Below, in pieces: positions 20,438-30,832 of a stretch of 64,000 nucleotides of DNA. Within the stretch, counting starts at the first letter, position 1, and each line of letters starts with the position of its first letter. The notes beneath the pieces are model-generated. The model was not told the DNA's origin, made no database searches, and saw nothing but the letters and a program-made list of their open reading frames with translations. Made by a program: the position numbers and the translations under genes. The stretch spans positions 124,001-188,000 of the forward strand of contig NZ_BMQL01000002.1 in assembly GCF_014648095.1 (NCBI RefSeq), given 5' to 3'. This stretch comes from Deinococcus ruber. Its GTDB lineage: Bacteria; Deinococcota; Deinococci; Deinococcales; Deinococcaceae.

Positions 20438-20818
20438 TTACAGCCGCTCCAGCTCTTCGCGTGTGCGCTCGTTCTTCAGATTTCCGGTATTCAGCGTGGT
20501 TTTCGGCTCGATCATCATGATCCAGGTTTCCTCGCCCAGCGATTCGGGGCGGTGTTCGGTGCCGTGCGGCACGATCAGCAGTTCGCCCTCTTCCAGCAGC
20601 ATGAAGCGTTCGTGCGGGTCGCGCAGGCCCATGCGGAGCTGACCGCGCACCACGAAGAACAGTTCGTCTTCCTGAGCGTGCTGGTGCCAGTCGAAGACCC
20701 CCTGAATGCGGGCCAGCTTCACGTACTGCTCGCCTACCTCGCCAACAATGCGCGGGTTCCAGAAGTCGGGAATGGCGGCGAATTTCTCCGGGAGCGTCAC
20801 CTTCTGAAGAGGATTCAT
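20438..20818 (-). CDS. cupin domain protein
   Basis: A small single-cupin protein of 126 residues. FDWHQHAQEDELFFVVRGQL is cupin motif 1 with the metal-binding His, His and Glu; the second motif (LLIVPHGTEHRPE) supplies the last His. It should bind a divalent metal. These stand-alone cupins include isomerases, dioxygenases and binding proteins; the role here is unknown. The start at 20818 follows the lipase stop by 4 bases, so the gene is the last of galE-lipase-cupin. The TGATG-type repeat begins right at its stop codon. Confidence 0.85.
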   Translation of the reverse strand: MNPLQKVTLPEKFAAIPDFWNPRIVGEVGEQYVKLARIQGVFDWHQHAQEDELFFVVRGQLRMGLRDPHERFMLLEEGELLIVPHGTEHRPESLGEETWIMMIEPKTTLNTGNLKNERTREELERL

Positions 20819-20822
20819 ACGG

Positions 20823-21752
20823 TCATGATGGCACTTCCAGCGCACTTTTCAGCTCGGGCCACGTTCGTTGCAGGTGCATCAGCAGGTGCGGATAGATCTG
20901 ACCGTGACTGGTGGCGTGGCGGGCCGGGGGCACGTCCGGCGACAGCGGCAGCCGCAGATGACAGCCCACCACCCGGCTCTGAAACCAGCCGGTGCCGATG
21001 GTCGGAATCGGGTCGCCGTCGAGGGAGTATGCCTGCACCCGCTCCAGAATGCGCTCGGTGTTCGCCAGCCTGCCGAGCTGATACAGCAGCGCCAGAATGC
21101 CCCGGCCCAGGGCAGTCGGGCTGAAGGCCAGGGCAGGCAGATCGTTCATCAGGGCGGCGTACTGTGCGAGGCCTCCACCCAGCGAATGCCCCGCCAGCGT
21201 CAGCGGCTCCGAAAGTTCGGCGCGGGCCAGCAGCGTCAGCAGGTCGGCGGCGCGGTACAGCCTGGGCACCCGTCCTACCATGTTCAGAAAGTCGGCCTGT
21301 ACCTGCTTGACCTCGGCAGAAAACGTGACCGGCTGGCGATCCGAATGGCTGCTGTTGGTGCCCCCCAGTACCAGCGTTATCCCGCTCTCCTGGCTCAGGG
21401 CGGCGAAGGTCAGGCCGCTGGAGGCGTGCAGATAGCTGTGTCGGCCCGGTACATGATGCACGCCCCCCAGCCGGGCCGCGATTCGCTCCAGATTCAGAAA
21501 GTGACCGCCGTACGTGTTCAGGGCAGCCTGCGCTTCCGGCATGGCCCAGTCGCGGCGTTCCCAGGCAGGGTACAGGCTCAGGGCGGCAGCACACGCGCTC
21601 AGGAGCTGTTCGGCCTGCGCCTGAGCGAGCGTGTCCAGCCGGGCCAGCGCGTCTCCTCCGGTCAGCAGGCGGCTGTAATCGGGAGCCGGGGGCTGCGCCG
21701 CCAGCCGACCGCGCAGCCGCAGCAGGCTGCGTGTGGGCAACGGCATCTTCAT
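20823..21752 (-). CDS. class 3-like lipase (alpha/beta hydrolase)
   Basis: A protein of 309 residues. LTLAGHSLGGGLAQYAALM is the nucleophile elbow GxSxG of class 3 (fungal-type) lipases, with LDGDPIPTIG after it carrying the likely catalytic Asp. A His in the C-terminal part (PHLLMHLQ or ATSHG) could finish the triad. No signal peptide is seen, so it may be cytosolic. The ATG at 21752 follows the galE stop by 2 bases, indicating an operon. A longer reading starting at 21797 overlaps galE and adds nothing recognisable. Substrate unknown. Confidence 0.78.
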   Translation of the reverse strand: MKMPLPTRSLLRLRGRLAAQPPAPDYSRLLTGGDALARLDTLAQAQAEQLLSACAAALSLYPAWERRDWAMPEAQAALNTYGGHFLNLERIAARLGGVHHVPGRHSYLHASSGLTFAALSQESGITLVLGGTNSSHSDRQPVTFSAEVKQVQADFLNMVGRVPRLYRAADLLTLLARAELSEPLTLAGHSLGGGLAQYAALMNDLPALAFSPTALGRGILALLYQLGRLANTERILERVQAYSLDGDPIPTIGTGWFQSRVVGCHLRLPLSPDVPPARHATSHGQIYPHLLMHLQRTWPELKSALEVPS

Positions 21753-21754
21753 GG

Positions 21755-22756
<1,002 letters not shown>

Positions 22757-22849
22757 AGCCTCAGGATATAGGGGCTCTAGGCCCTGAGCTACAGGCCAAC
22801 TGCGTGCCGAAGCGTTTTGCCAGCCTCACCGCCGCTGTACGTCAGACGC

Positions 22850-23923
22850 TCACGGCCCGGTGTCGCGCCGCTTCCCGCTGCTGCTGCGGGCCACCAGATG
22901 CGTCGGCAACGTCACATGCTGCGGGGTCGTTTCGCCGCCCAGCAGTTCCAGCAGTGCCCGGCCCGCCAGCTCTCCCTTGTGCGCCGTGGGCTGATGAACG
23001 CTGCTCAGGCCCAGCGCCGCCGAACTGGGAATGTCGTCGTAGCCGACCACGCTCAGATCGTGCGGCACCTGAAGCCCGAGCTGACGCGCCGCCTCCAGCA
23101 CGCCCTGAGCCAGCACGTCGCTCATACACAGCAGCGCCGTGATCTCGGGGTGTGCCTCCAGCAGTTCCAGCGTCATCAGCGCTCCTTCCTGCGGGGTGTT
23201 GCCGTGCGCCTCCATCACGTGCAGCGTGGCCTGCGTGCCGATTTCTTCGCGGTAGGCGCTCAGGCGGGTGGCCGTGGTTCGGTACGTGAGCTGCGTCTCG
23301 CGTTCGGGCGTTACCGGGCCGTGCCGATGCGGCCAGCCGAGTTCGAGACTCAGGATACCGATGGTGGTATGCCCCAGATCGAGCAGATGCCGGGCCGCCT
23401 GTCTTGCGCCCCCTGCGTCGTCGATGCCGATATAGGCCGCGCCGGGCAGAGGAGTCTGATCGACCAGCACCACCGGCAGACCGCGCCCCATCACGGCGGG
23501 AAGGAGTTCGCTGCCGTCTGACGCCGAGTACACGATGAAGCCGTCCACGCTGGCCGTTCTGACCGGGGCAGTGTCCTGGGGGCTGGGAATGAGCAGCAGA
23601 TTGAGCGCCTGCGCTTCGACGGCCCGCGCCACTCCGCCCAGAAACAGCGACGCGGCAGGATCGGCAAAGGCGTAGCTGAGGGTGGCGTCGTAGAGCAGAC
23701 CCACCACCCCGCTGCGGCCCCGGCGCAGGCTGCTGGCAAGCGGATCGGGGCCGCTGTAGCCGAGCGTCTGGGCAGTTTCCAGCACCCGTGCCCGCAGGCT
23801 GGGCGAGAGCTGATCGGGCCGGTTATAGGCGTTGCTGACAGTGGCAGGCGAGATCTTCAGGGCGCGGGCAACGTCCTTGAGGGTCACGCGGCGCAGGGTG
23901 GGGGAAGGACTGGCAGAAGCCAT
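22850..23923 (-). CDS. LacI family transcriptional regulator
   Basis: A protein of 357 residues. The N-terminal DNA-binding domain reads VTLKDVARALKISPATVSNA followed by YNRPDQLS, the classical LacI helix-turn-helix and hinge. It continues into a periplasmic-binding-like sensor (VVGLLYDATLSYAF, VVLVDQTPLPGAAYIGIDD, LSVVGYDDIPSS). It should respond to a sugar or related ligand. ATG 23923 is selected because TAGCAT lies 7 bases upstream. It is divergent from the MFS transporter at 24010, and a perfect palindrome lies between them, suggesting it controls that transporter and itself. Confidence 0.92.
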   Translation of the reverse strand: MASASPSPTLRRVTLKDVARALKISPATVSNAYNRPDQLSPSLRARVLETAQTLGYSGPDPLASSLRRGRSGVVGLLYDATLSYAFADPAASLFLGGVARAVEAQALNLLLIPSPQDTAPVRTASVDGFIVYSASDGSELLPAVMGRGLPVVLVDQTPLPGAAYIGIDDAGGARQAARHLLDLGHTTIGILSLELGWPHRHGPVTPERETQLTYRTTATRLSAYREEIGTQATLHVMEAHGNTPQEGALMTLELLEAHPEITALLCMSDVLAQGVLEAARQLGLQVPHDLSVVGYDDIPSSAALGLSSVHQPTAHKGELAGRALLELLGGETTPQHVTLPTHLVARSSSGKRRDTGP

Positions 23924-23950
23924 ACGCCGCATGCTAGCATCTGGGTCTAT

Positions 23951-23964
23951 CTGAATCGATTCAG
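23951..23964. promoter_or_regulatory. LacI-family operator
   Basis: CTGAATCGATTCAG is a perfect 14-bp palindrome with a central CG, matching the TGNAANCGNTTNCA pattern of LacI/GalR-type operators. It lies 28 bases from the regulator start and 46 from the transporter start. Confidence 0.75.
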
Positions 23965-24009
23965 AGTTTCTTGACCCCCTGCTGCTCTGCCCCCTCTTCA
24001 GGAGTTCGT

Positions 24010-25239
24010 ATGTCTCAGGCACAACCCCCGTCTGCCGCCCCGACTCGCCCTGCGTCTGCGTTCGCCGTGCTGACCCCCAGGGTCGCGACGTCGGTGATGT
24101 TCTATATCAACGGGCTGGTGATCGCGACGCTGGTGGTGCGAATTCCCAGCCTGCGCGACGCTCTGCACCTGTCCGACGCGCAGGTCGGCACCGCGATTCT
24201 GGGTATGGCGGTAGGCGCACTGCTGAGCATGCCCCTGAGCGGCGGCTGGATTGCCCGCTGGGGAAGTTCGGCGGTCACGCGGCTGGCTGGCGTGCTGCTC
24301 TGCCTATCGCTCATCCTGCCGTTTCTGGCGGGCAGCCTGCCGATGTTGTTCGTGTGTCTGGCGGTGCTGGGGCTGTCGAACGGGGCGATGGACGTGGCGA
24401 TGAACGCGCACGGCGTGGCTGTCGAGCGCCGACTGGAAAAGCCGGTGATGTCGAGCTTTCACGCGTGGTTTTCGCTGGGCGGCCTGAGCGGGGCGCTGCT
24501 AGGCAGCCTGATACTGGCGCTTCAGATTCCGGCGCTGGGGCACGCATTGGGCCTGCTGCTGGTGGCGCTGGTGGTCGTGGTGCTGGCCGGGTTCAGCCTG
24601 CTTCCCGCCAGCGCCGACCAGCAGACCGCACCGCAGCAGCCCACAGCCGAAGAAGCCCCCGCGCCGCGCCGCTCACTCAGCCCCCTGGTGATTCCGATGG
24701 GCCTGCTGTGCTTTCTGGGCATGCTGGGCGAAGGGGCCAGCGGCGACTGGAGCGGCCTGTATTACCGCGACGTGCTGAAGGTATCGGGCGGGCTGGTGGG
24801 CCTGGGGTATACCGCGCTCACCCTCTCGATGACGGTGGGCCGCGTCTTCGGAGACCGCTGGCGCAGCCGCTTCGGAGACGCCCGGCTGGTGGTCGCCAGC
24901 GGGCTGCTCAGCGGCGTGGGCGTGCTGGTGGCGGTGCTCAGTCACAGCTATTTCGCCGCCACGCTCGGCTACGCCCTGACCGGGCTGGGTGTCGCCAACA
25001 TCGTGCCGGTGCTGTACGGGGTCGCGGGCCGCGCCATGAGCGGGCGGGGCATCGCACGGGTCGCCACGCTCGGCTACATGGGCTTTCTGGCTGGGCCGCC
25101 CCTGATCGGCTACGTGGCTCACGCCTTCAACCTGCGGAGCGGGCTGCTGGTCATTGCCGTCAGTCTGCTGGCGGTGGCAGCGCTGGCAACGTGGCTGTTT
25201 GCGCGGCTGGAAAGGGGAGACGGGGCGGTACAATCCTAA
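24010..25239 (+). CDS. MFS transporter, YbjJ-like
   Basis: A 409-residue protein with about twelve membrane helices. NGLVIATLVVRIPSLRDALH and SNGAMDVAMNAHGVAVER resemble the YbjJ/fucose-permease-like group of the major facilitator superfamily; a loop rich in Gln/Pro/Ala follows helix 6. The start has GGAG 5 bases before the ATG. It is controlled most likely by the divergent LacI regulator, so a carbohydrate or related solute is the probable cargo. Import or export is not clear from sequence. Confidence 0.85.
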   Translation: MSQAQPPSAAPTRPASAFAVLTPRVATSVMFYINGLVIATLVVRIPSLRDALHLSDAQVGTAILGMAVGALLSMPLSGGWIARWGSSAVTRLAGVLLCLSLILPFLAGSLPMLFVCLAVLGLSNGAMDVAMNAHGVAVERRLEKPVMSSFHAWFSLGGLSGALLGSLILALQIPALGHALGLLLVALVVVVLAGFSLLPASADQQTAPQQPTAEEAPAPRRSLSPLVIPMGLLCFLGMLGEGASGDWSGLYYRDVLKVSGGLVGLGYTALTLSMTVGRVFGDRWRSRFGDARLVVASGLLSGVGVLVAVLSHSYFAATLGYALTGLGVANIVPVLYGVAGRAMSGRGIARVATLGYMGFLAGPPLIGYVAHAFNLRSGLLVIAVSLLAVAALATWLFARLERGDGAVQS

Positions 25240-25778
25240 TTCTGGAATGATGAGCTTCTTTGAGTGTGATTATTTTCGGTAAATAGGTCTTCGTGCGTTA
25301 AATGTATTCAAAATTAGAAATGAAGAGTGTCTGCCCGTTGAAAAGAACTCCACTTGATTGTGAAAGAAGTTGCTCGAAAACAATTATTCGAGGATCATTG
25401 TCCATCAATTGTGGTTGAAATATCAGGCCAGTCATGAAATTAGATTCGAGAAGCAAATCTATCTTCGGGTCTTGACGAACCTCACCATCGAATTCGCGTT
25501 TCATAAAATTTAGCACTTTCAGAATGGCGACAGAAACGAAGTTTCCGGCCACCCACTTCGATTTATGAAGATTTATCTGTGAGTTGTCAGAGAAAATCTC
25601 CAAGGAATCCTAGTCTGTATCAGATATCCCTGATAGCTTATGAATAAGGTCGTCAAGCGCAAATGAGCACCGACTGTTGTAAAACAGTGTGGCAGAAGAT
25701 GCGGGAATGTCAGATGTGTTGAGTGGTATGCCTTATTCCCAGTTGTACATCCATCAGTTGACGGAAGGCCAAAATCTA
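25240..25778. other. AT-rich island between MFS and csaB genes
   Basis: About 540 bases with visibly lower GC than the rest of the window. It has many A/T runs and codon use unlike the neighbours. It contains one open frame (25298-25603) and no recognisable transposase, repeat end or tRNA. The second half (25604-25778) holds no supported gene. Confidence 0.7.
25298..25603 (-). CDS. hypothetical protein of foreign composition, possibly a gene remnant
   Basis: Not recognised. The 101-residue frame reads like real protein: mixed hydrophobic strands (FVSVAILKVLNFM, FMTGLIFQPQLM, RIIVFEQLL) and Lys/Asn/Ile/Phe-rich composition, unlike the Ala/Arg/Leu-rich shadows of high-GC genes. The only start is TTG at 25603, with an in-frame stop three codons upstream and no ribosome site, so it may be the 3' remainder of a longer acquired gene. 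Codon use is A/T biased at third positions. Likely recent transfer; function unknown. Confidence 0.45.
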   Translation of the reverse strand: MEIFSDNSQINLHKSKWVAGNFVSVAILKVLNFMKREFDGEVRQDPKIDLLLESNFMTGLIFQPQLMDNDPRIIVFEQLLSQSSGVLFNGQTLFISNFEYI

Positions 25779-26753
25779 CTACTTCAACGCTAAATCGAAA
25801 CTCTCCCGCGCCCGTGCCCGCATTTCCTCCACCTGTGCCCAGTCGGGGGCGGTGTTCTTCTGCACCAGCCCGCACACCTGCGCCGCGTCGAAATCGGTGC
25901 CGACGCTCGCCGCGCCCGCGTCGTCGCAGAAGCCCGCGACCTTGGGATCGTAGCTGACGCCCGCGAACGGAACGCCTGCCGCCGCTGCCAGAATGACCGC
26001 ATGCAGCCGCACGCCCACCACGTAGCCCGCTGCCGCGATGGTGTCGAGTGCCCGCTGCGGGTCTGAGGTGCTGATGACCTCATCGGCTCCCAGGGCGTGC
26101 GCGGCGGCGTCGTCCACGCCCGGATGAAAGCTGAGCGCGACCACCCGGCGGCCCCGTTCCTGAAGCTGGCGGGTCAGGGCTTTCAGTCCAGCGTTGGCGT
26201 CCTGTACGTCGCCGCGTGGGGCCAGTACCACCGTTTCCGGGCGCGGCGTCAGGCCTGCCGTGGGCGCGAGCAGCAGCGCCGGGTCGCCGCCCAGCGTGGC
26301 CTGCACGCCCAGGCGGCGCAGCGTCTCTAGCGAAGCGCGGTCACGCACGATCACCTGAATGCGGCGGTCATTCAACACCCGCGCCACCCGTGCGCCGCCC
26401 TCCAGACTCAGTGGCCCGATGGACTGGTTGAACACCACCACCCGCCGCCCCAGCAGCAGCGCGGCGCGGATCAGGGTCAGGTAGTACGTCAGGTTGCGGC
26501 TGCTGGTCTTGTCTTGCAGCAGACCGCCGCCGCCCGACCACACCATCTGAGCGCCCAGCAGAGACCGCAGCAGCCCCGGCAGGCTCATGCGGGCGGCACT
26601 GGCGCACCCATACGCGGCGGCGGTCTGCGCTGGCTCGCGGCTCAGCAGCAGCGGGGCATGGCCTCTGGCTTTCAGTTCACGCGAAATAGAAAGCGCGATG
26701 GCCTCGTCTCCGGTGTTGTGAAAGCCGTAATAGCCGCTGACCGTGATGTTCAT
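25779..26753 (-). CDS. csaB: polysaccharide pyruvyl transferase CsaB
   Basis: A protein of 324 residues. NITVSGYYGFHNTGDEAIAL is the CsaB N-terminal signature, MVWSGGGGLLQDKTSSRNLTYY is the conserved glycine-rich region, and GVRLHAVILAAAAGVPFAGV is the C-terminal donor-site motif. CsaB adds pyruvate ketal to a secondary cell-wall polymer, and SLH-domain S-layer proteins bind that pyruvylated polymer, which fits the Deinococcus envelope. The ATG at 26753 overlaps the stop of the DUF5693 gene (ATGA), so the two are translationally coupled and probably act in the same envelope pathway. Confidence 0.92.
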   Translation of the reverse strand: MNITVSGYYGFHNTGDEAIALSISRELKARGHAPLLLSREPAQTAAAYGCASAARMSLPGLLRSLLGAQMVWSGGGGLLQDKTSSRNLTYYLTLIRAALLLGRRVVVFNQSIGPLSLEGGARVARVLNDRRIQVIVRDRASLETLRRLGVQATLGGDPALLLAPTAGLTPRPETVVLAPRGDVQDANAGLKALTRQLQERGRRVVALSFHPGVDDAAAHALGADEVISTSDPQRALDTIAAAGYVVGVRLHAVILAAAAGVPFAGVSYDPKVAGFCDDAGAASVGTDFDAAQVCGLVQKNTAPDWAQVEEMRARARESFDLALK

Positions 26754-28618
26754 GCGGCTTCTTGGGGCAGCCACTCGCCGCGCCCGTTCCACAGCTGGAT
26801 GACCCATTTGACGACGTAGATCAGGATGTAGCCCAGAATCAGGCCCAGGCCCAGGCCATAGACGGCCCGCGTAAAGCTGATGAGCAGCGGCGTATGAAAG
26901 TGCGTGAAGGTGTTCAGGATGCTGCCCTGACCGATCACGCCGCCCAGCAGCAGCAGCGGGGTCACGTAGCCCGGCACCACGCCCGACAGCCCCAGCAGCA
27001 GCAGCGGATGTCCGGCGACTTCCTTGAAGCGGGGGCGGATCAGGTTGTCCTGCACTGTCTGGCGCAGCTGGGCCTCGGCGTCCGATACGCCCAGCCCGGT
27101 GGAATTTCCGCGCCGCAGAAACACCAGGGCCACAGCGAGCAGCGCCACCATCACGATCAGGACGTCGCCCAGGCGAATCGGGCGAGCAAACAGCATGTAT
27201 ACCGTGCGCCGAATATCCTGGCGCGGCAGAAAGCTGAGGGCCACCAGCAGAATCGGGGCGGCCAGCGTCAGGCCCACGCCCTTGAAGGGGTCGAGGCCCA
27301 GCATGCTGTCGCGGGTGGCTCCCAGCGCCGAAACGAACAGCACGCCAGCCAGACTCAGGCCGGTTGCCACGAACCAGTCGGTGGGTTTATGACGGCGCAG
27401 CACCAGCCCCAGCGCCGGAAAGGTGATGGCGGCGATCAGCGCGAAACCGGGCAGCGGCGCGAAGCCGTTCATGCCGAGTGCTCCCAGCAGGGCCAGCACC
27501 GCCACGCCCAGCCCCACGCGCACCAGCGGATAGCTCACGCCCACCAGCAGCAGCGCGGCCAGCGGCCCCAGTACGCACAGCCAGCGCAGCACGGTGCTCG
27601 GCTCGTAGGCGGCAGGCTTGGGCAGCCCCACACTGATGCCCCACCGGCTCAGGCCGCTCTTCACGTCGGTCAGGAAGGTGTCGGTGTCTTCGATGGTGCG
27701 GAACGGGCGCATGTACAGCAGCTTGTGGCTGCGCTCGCGGGCTGCCAGCACGAATTTGCTCGACACGTCAGGGGGCGTCAGGGTGCTCTGCCAGTTCGAC
27801 GAAATGCTGAACAGGCGCACGGCGCTGCCACCCGCGATCAGCTGTTCCAGCCCCTTCTGGGTCGTGGATTCGATGATGGCCGGAACGCGCTTGCCCAGCC
27901 GTTCGCGCATCTGGCGCATCAGCTCCGGGTCGCCTTCGCCCGTGATCTTGCCCGAGGTAAACGCCAGAAACGGCACGTCGGGCCAGTCGGCACCGGGGTT
28001 CAGCACGGCGCTGCTGTCGAACGGGCGATAAACCACGATGTAGCCCTGCGCTTTCAGGCTGTTGATGAGCGTCAGGTTCGGGCCAGCAGGCAGAAACGCC
28101 GGATTGATCGGCCACGCGAACCAGTTGTAGCCGAGCAGCTTCACCTGAACGGGTTTGACGTTATAGCGGGGAATCAACGATTCGATGGTGCCGGGTTTGA
28201 GGTCGCGGGTATACGTCCACTGGGTATTGAAGCCCTGGCCGGGGTTGTCGGAGGCCAGATCGGCCCCAGACTTCAGGTACAGTTCGCCGCGTGTGACTCT
28301 GGAACTCACGGTGTCTTCGTAGACGGCCACGCCGTTCACACCCAGCGTGCGGTAATGGTTCAGCAGGTCGAGCGGAGCCCGCCCATTCACGTTGGCCTGT
28401 CCCGATACCGACGGGTAATCCATGATCATGGCAACGGTCTTCTGCTGGGCTTCGAAGGAGATACGGGAGAAGGCCAGAATCAGCGCCGGAATCAGGGCCA
28501 GGGCGATGATGCCCAGCAGCACGCGCGTCAGTGGATGGCGGGTGGCAGGCGGCAGGTGCGTGCCCGGCGTGGTGGCCGGTAAACGGGAAAGCGGGGGCTT
28601 GGCAGGTGGCTGGGTCAC
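26750..28618 (-). CDS. DUF5693 family membrane protein
   Basis: A protein of 622 residues. After an N-terminal Pro-rich stretch comes one membrane helix (LLGIIALALIPALILAF), then a large domain (residues about 75-340). That domain has repeated VYRPF/PFRTIED-like elements and polysaccharide-deacetylase-like spacing (GVNGVAVYEDT). A polytopic C-terminal half with about eight helices ends IGQGSILNTFTHFHTPLLIS to ILIYVVKW. Biochemical function is not established to my knowledge. The start is GTG at 28618 with GGAG 5 bases upstream. It directly precedes and overlaps csaB, implying a role in pyruvylated wall polymer export or assembly. Confidence 0.82.
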   Translation of the reverse strand: MTQPPAKPPLSRLPATTPGTHLPPATRHPLTRVLLGIIALALIPALILAFSRISFEAQQKTVAMIMDYPSVSGQANVNGRAPLDLLNHYRTLGVNGVAVYEDTVSSRVTRGELYLKSGADLASDNPGQGFNTQWTYTRDLKPGTIESLIPRYNVKPVQVKLLGYNWFAWPINPAFLPAGPNLTLINSLKAQGYIVVYRPFDSSAVLNPGADWPDVPFLAFTSGKITGEGDPELMRQMRERLGKRVPAIIESTTQKGLEQLIAGGSAVRLFSISSNWQSTLTPPDVSSKFVLAARERSHKLLYMRPFRTIEDTDTFLTDVKSGLSRWGISVGLPKPAAYEPSTVLRWLCVLGPLAALLLVGVSYPLVRVGLGVAVLALLGALGMNGFAPLPGFALIAAITFPALGLVLRRHKPTDWFVATGLSLAGVLFVSALGATRDSMLGLDPFKGVGLTLAAPILLVALSFLPRQDIRRTVYMLFARPIRLGDVLIVMVALLAVALVFLRRGNSTGLGVSDAEAQLRQTVQDNLIRPRFKEVAGHPLLLLGLSGVVPGYVTPLLLLGGVIGQGSILNTFTHFHTPLLISFTRAVYGLGLGLILGYILIYVVKWVIQLWNGRGEWLPQEAA

Positions 28619-28999
28619 GGTGGCTCCGGTCGGGGAGAGAAGGCGGGCAGCAGGGGCGGGGGAGGCGGCTGTAGCTGGATGGGGGCAATGAGCTGGAGCT
28701 TCGCCGGGCAAGGCACAGGGTAGCGCTCTCAGGGGCTACGAGGAAGCAGCGGCGAGAAGTATCGGCGGTGATGGTACAGTCCGGGTAAAAGTGCAGCCTG
28801 TGTTTCAGGGCGTTCTCACTCTTCGGGCTGTGTGCCGGAGCGGCTGCCGCGCCCGCTGCCCACGTCGTTCTGAAGTGCCTGTCAGAGCAGCGTGGCCCGT
28901 AACGGTACGTTTCTGACCGGACACACGGAGCACCCACACCGCGCTGGTGGGCGCATTCGCCCTATGCAGGCACGAACGACGTGGCCCGGCCAGCGCCCA
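28619..28999. other. 381-base gap between udk and the DUF5693 gene
   Basis: It must carry the DUF5693 promoter and the end of the udk transcript. I see no gene and no clear terminator; possible -10-like words (TACCAT) lack a matching -35. Confidence 0.5.
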
Positions 29000-29683
<684 letters not shown>

Positions 29684-29732
29684 TTAATAATAACTGTCAT
29701 GGTCGTATCCTTGCGCCTGCCGTTTCTTTTGG

Positions 29733-30773
29733 TCACACGATGGGCCTTGCCAGAGAGCCGATCAGTTCGATACGGCGCTCGGCCAGCCTTCTTGCCACTA
29801 CATGAATGGGTTTGCTGTTCTGCTGGGCCAGCGTGCAGATGTGCAGCACCGTCTGATACACCTGTTCGGCAGCCTGATCGGCACTGATGCCGGTTGCTAC
29901 CGAGATCAGGCCCGCCGCGTTGATGGCGTAATCTGGAACATACGCGATGCCCGCTTCCTTGACCGCCTGCTCTCCCCGGCGCGACAGCGGCTGGTGTTCG
30001 CCCCCGGCGATCATGCGGCACTGCAACCTCTCGACATCGGCGTATTTGATGCTGTGCCCGAATCCACACGGCGAAAGCACGTCGCAGGGTGCGTCCAGCA
30101 GGTCTTCGACATCGACCACCTTCACGTTGCCGCCCAGTTCCTCGGCAAGTGCCTGGGCGCGTCCGGGCCGCTGATCGGCAATGGTCAGCCGTGCGCCCTC
30201 GCGGTACAGGTGGCGGCACAGCGCCGTGCCCAGCGAGCCGACACCCAGCACCGCCACCCGCACACCGCGCAGGCTCTCGCTGCCCAGCACTGTCCGGGCC
30301 GCTGCCTTCAGGCCCCGGTACACGCCGTAAGCGGTCACGGTGGGCGTGTCGGTGTGCATGCCCAGCGTCGCCTGAGTTTCCTGAGCCGTGAAGGCGATGT
30401 CCTGACCGGTTACGCCCGCGTCTTCGGTCAGGATGAGCCGCTGCCCCATCCCGCGTACCTGTCGTCCCAGCGAACGAAACAGCGCTTCCCGCAGGTGGTT
30501 TTCTTCCGAGCCGTTGGCGGGGGCCAGCAGCACACACGCTCCGCCGCCGTAGTTCAGACCCGCCAGCGCCGCCTTGAAGGTGATCGATTCGCTGATGGCG
30601 AGCGCGTCGCGCAGAGCGCGTTCCTCGTCGTAGGGGCGCAGACGACAGCCCGCGATGGCCGGGCCGAGCACGGTGGAATGAATCGCCACGACCGCCTTCA
30701 GGCCGCTGGGGGCGTGCTGAAGCACCGTGAGCTGCTCATGCCCACGGGTCAACATCTCTTCAAAGATCAGCAT
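29733..30773 (-). CDS. Leu/Phe/Val dehydrogenase-like protein lacking the catalytic lysine
   Basis: A protein of 346 residues, collinear with leucine dehydrogenases: GLKAVVAIHSTVLGPAIAG at the start, ITFKAALAGL with the first substrate-binding Lys, RLILTEDAGVTGQDI, and the Rossmann motif VAVLGVGSLGTALCRHL. The family's catalytic Lys lies in GGGK(A/T)V, but here the sequence is NYGGGACVLLAP, so that Lys is Ala. Oxidative deamination of leucine is therefore doubtful, and the protein may bind ligand without turnover or do another reaction. The start at 30773 overlaps the stop of a 21-codon frame with a good ribosome site (30767-30832). Confidence 0.82.
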   Translation of the reverse strand: MLIFEEMLTRGHEQLTVLQHAPSGLKAVVAIHSTVLGPAIAGCRLRPYDEERALRDALAISESITFKAALAGLNYGGGACVLLAPANGSEENHLREALFRSLGRQVRGMGQRLILTEDAGVTGQDIAFTAQETQATLGMHTDTPTVTAYGVYRGLKAAARTVLGSESLRGVRVAVLGVGSLGTALCRHLYREGARLTIADQRPGRAQALAEELGGNVKVVDVEDLLDAPCDVLSPCGFGHSIKYADVERLQCRMIAGGEHQPLSRRGEQAVKEAGIAYVPDYAINAAGLISVATGISADQAAEQVYQTVLHICTLAQQNSKPIHVVARRLAERRIELIGSLARPIV

Positions 30774-30832
30774 GGCAGTCTCGGCATGGCGGTATCGGCG
30801 GGGTTGGCATTGGCAGTTGCACAGGAATTCAT
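30767..30832 (-). CDS. possible 21-residue upstream peptide coupled to the LeuDH-like gene
   Basis: ATG at 30832 has AAAGGA 7 bases upstream and runs 21 codons to a TGA that lies inside the first codons of the LeuDH-like gene (ATGCTGA). The peptide (MNSCATANANP...) has no recognisable motif. The downstream gene has no ribosome site of its own, so coupling through this frame is plausible. TAGTGT at about 30882 could be its promoter. Confidence 0.4.
   Translation of the reverse strand: MNSCATANANPADTAMPRLPC

Noticed and set aside
26762..28582. 606-codon open frame on the plus strand
   Set aside because: Antisense shadow of the DUF5693 gene; Gln/His/Arg-rich and without domains.
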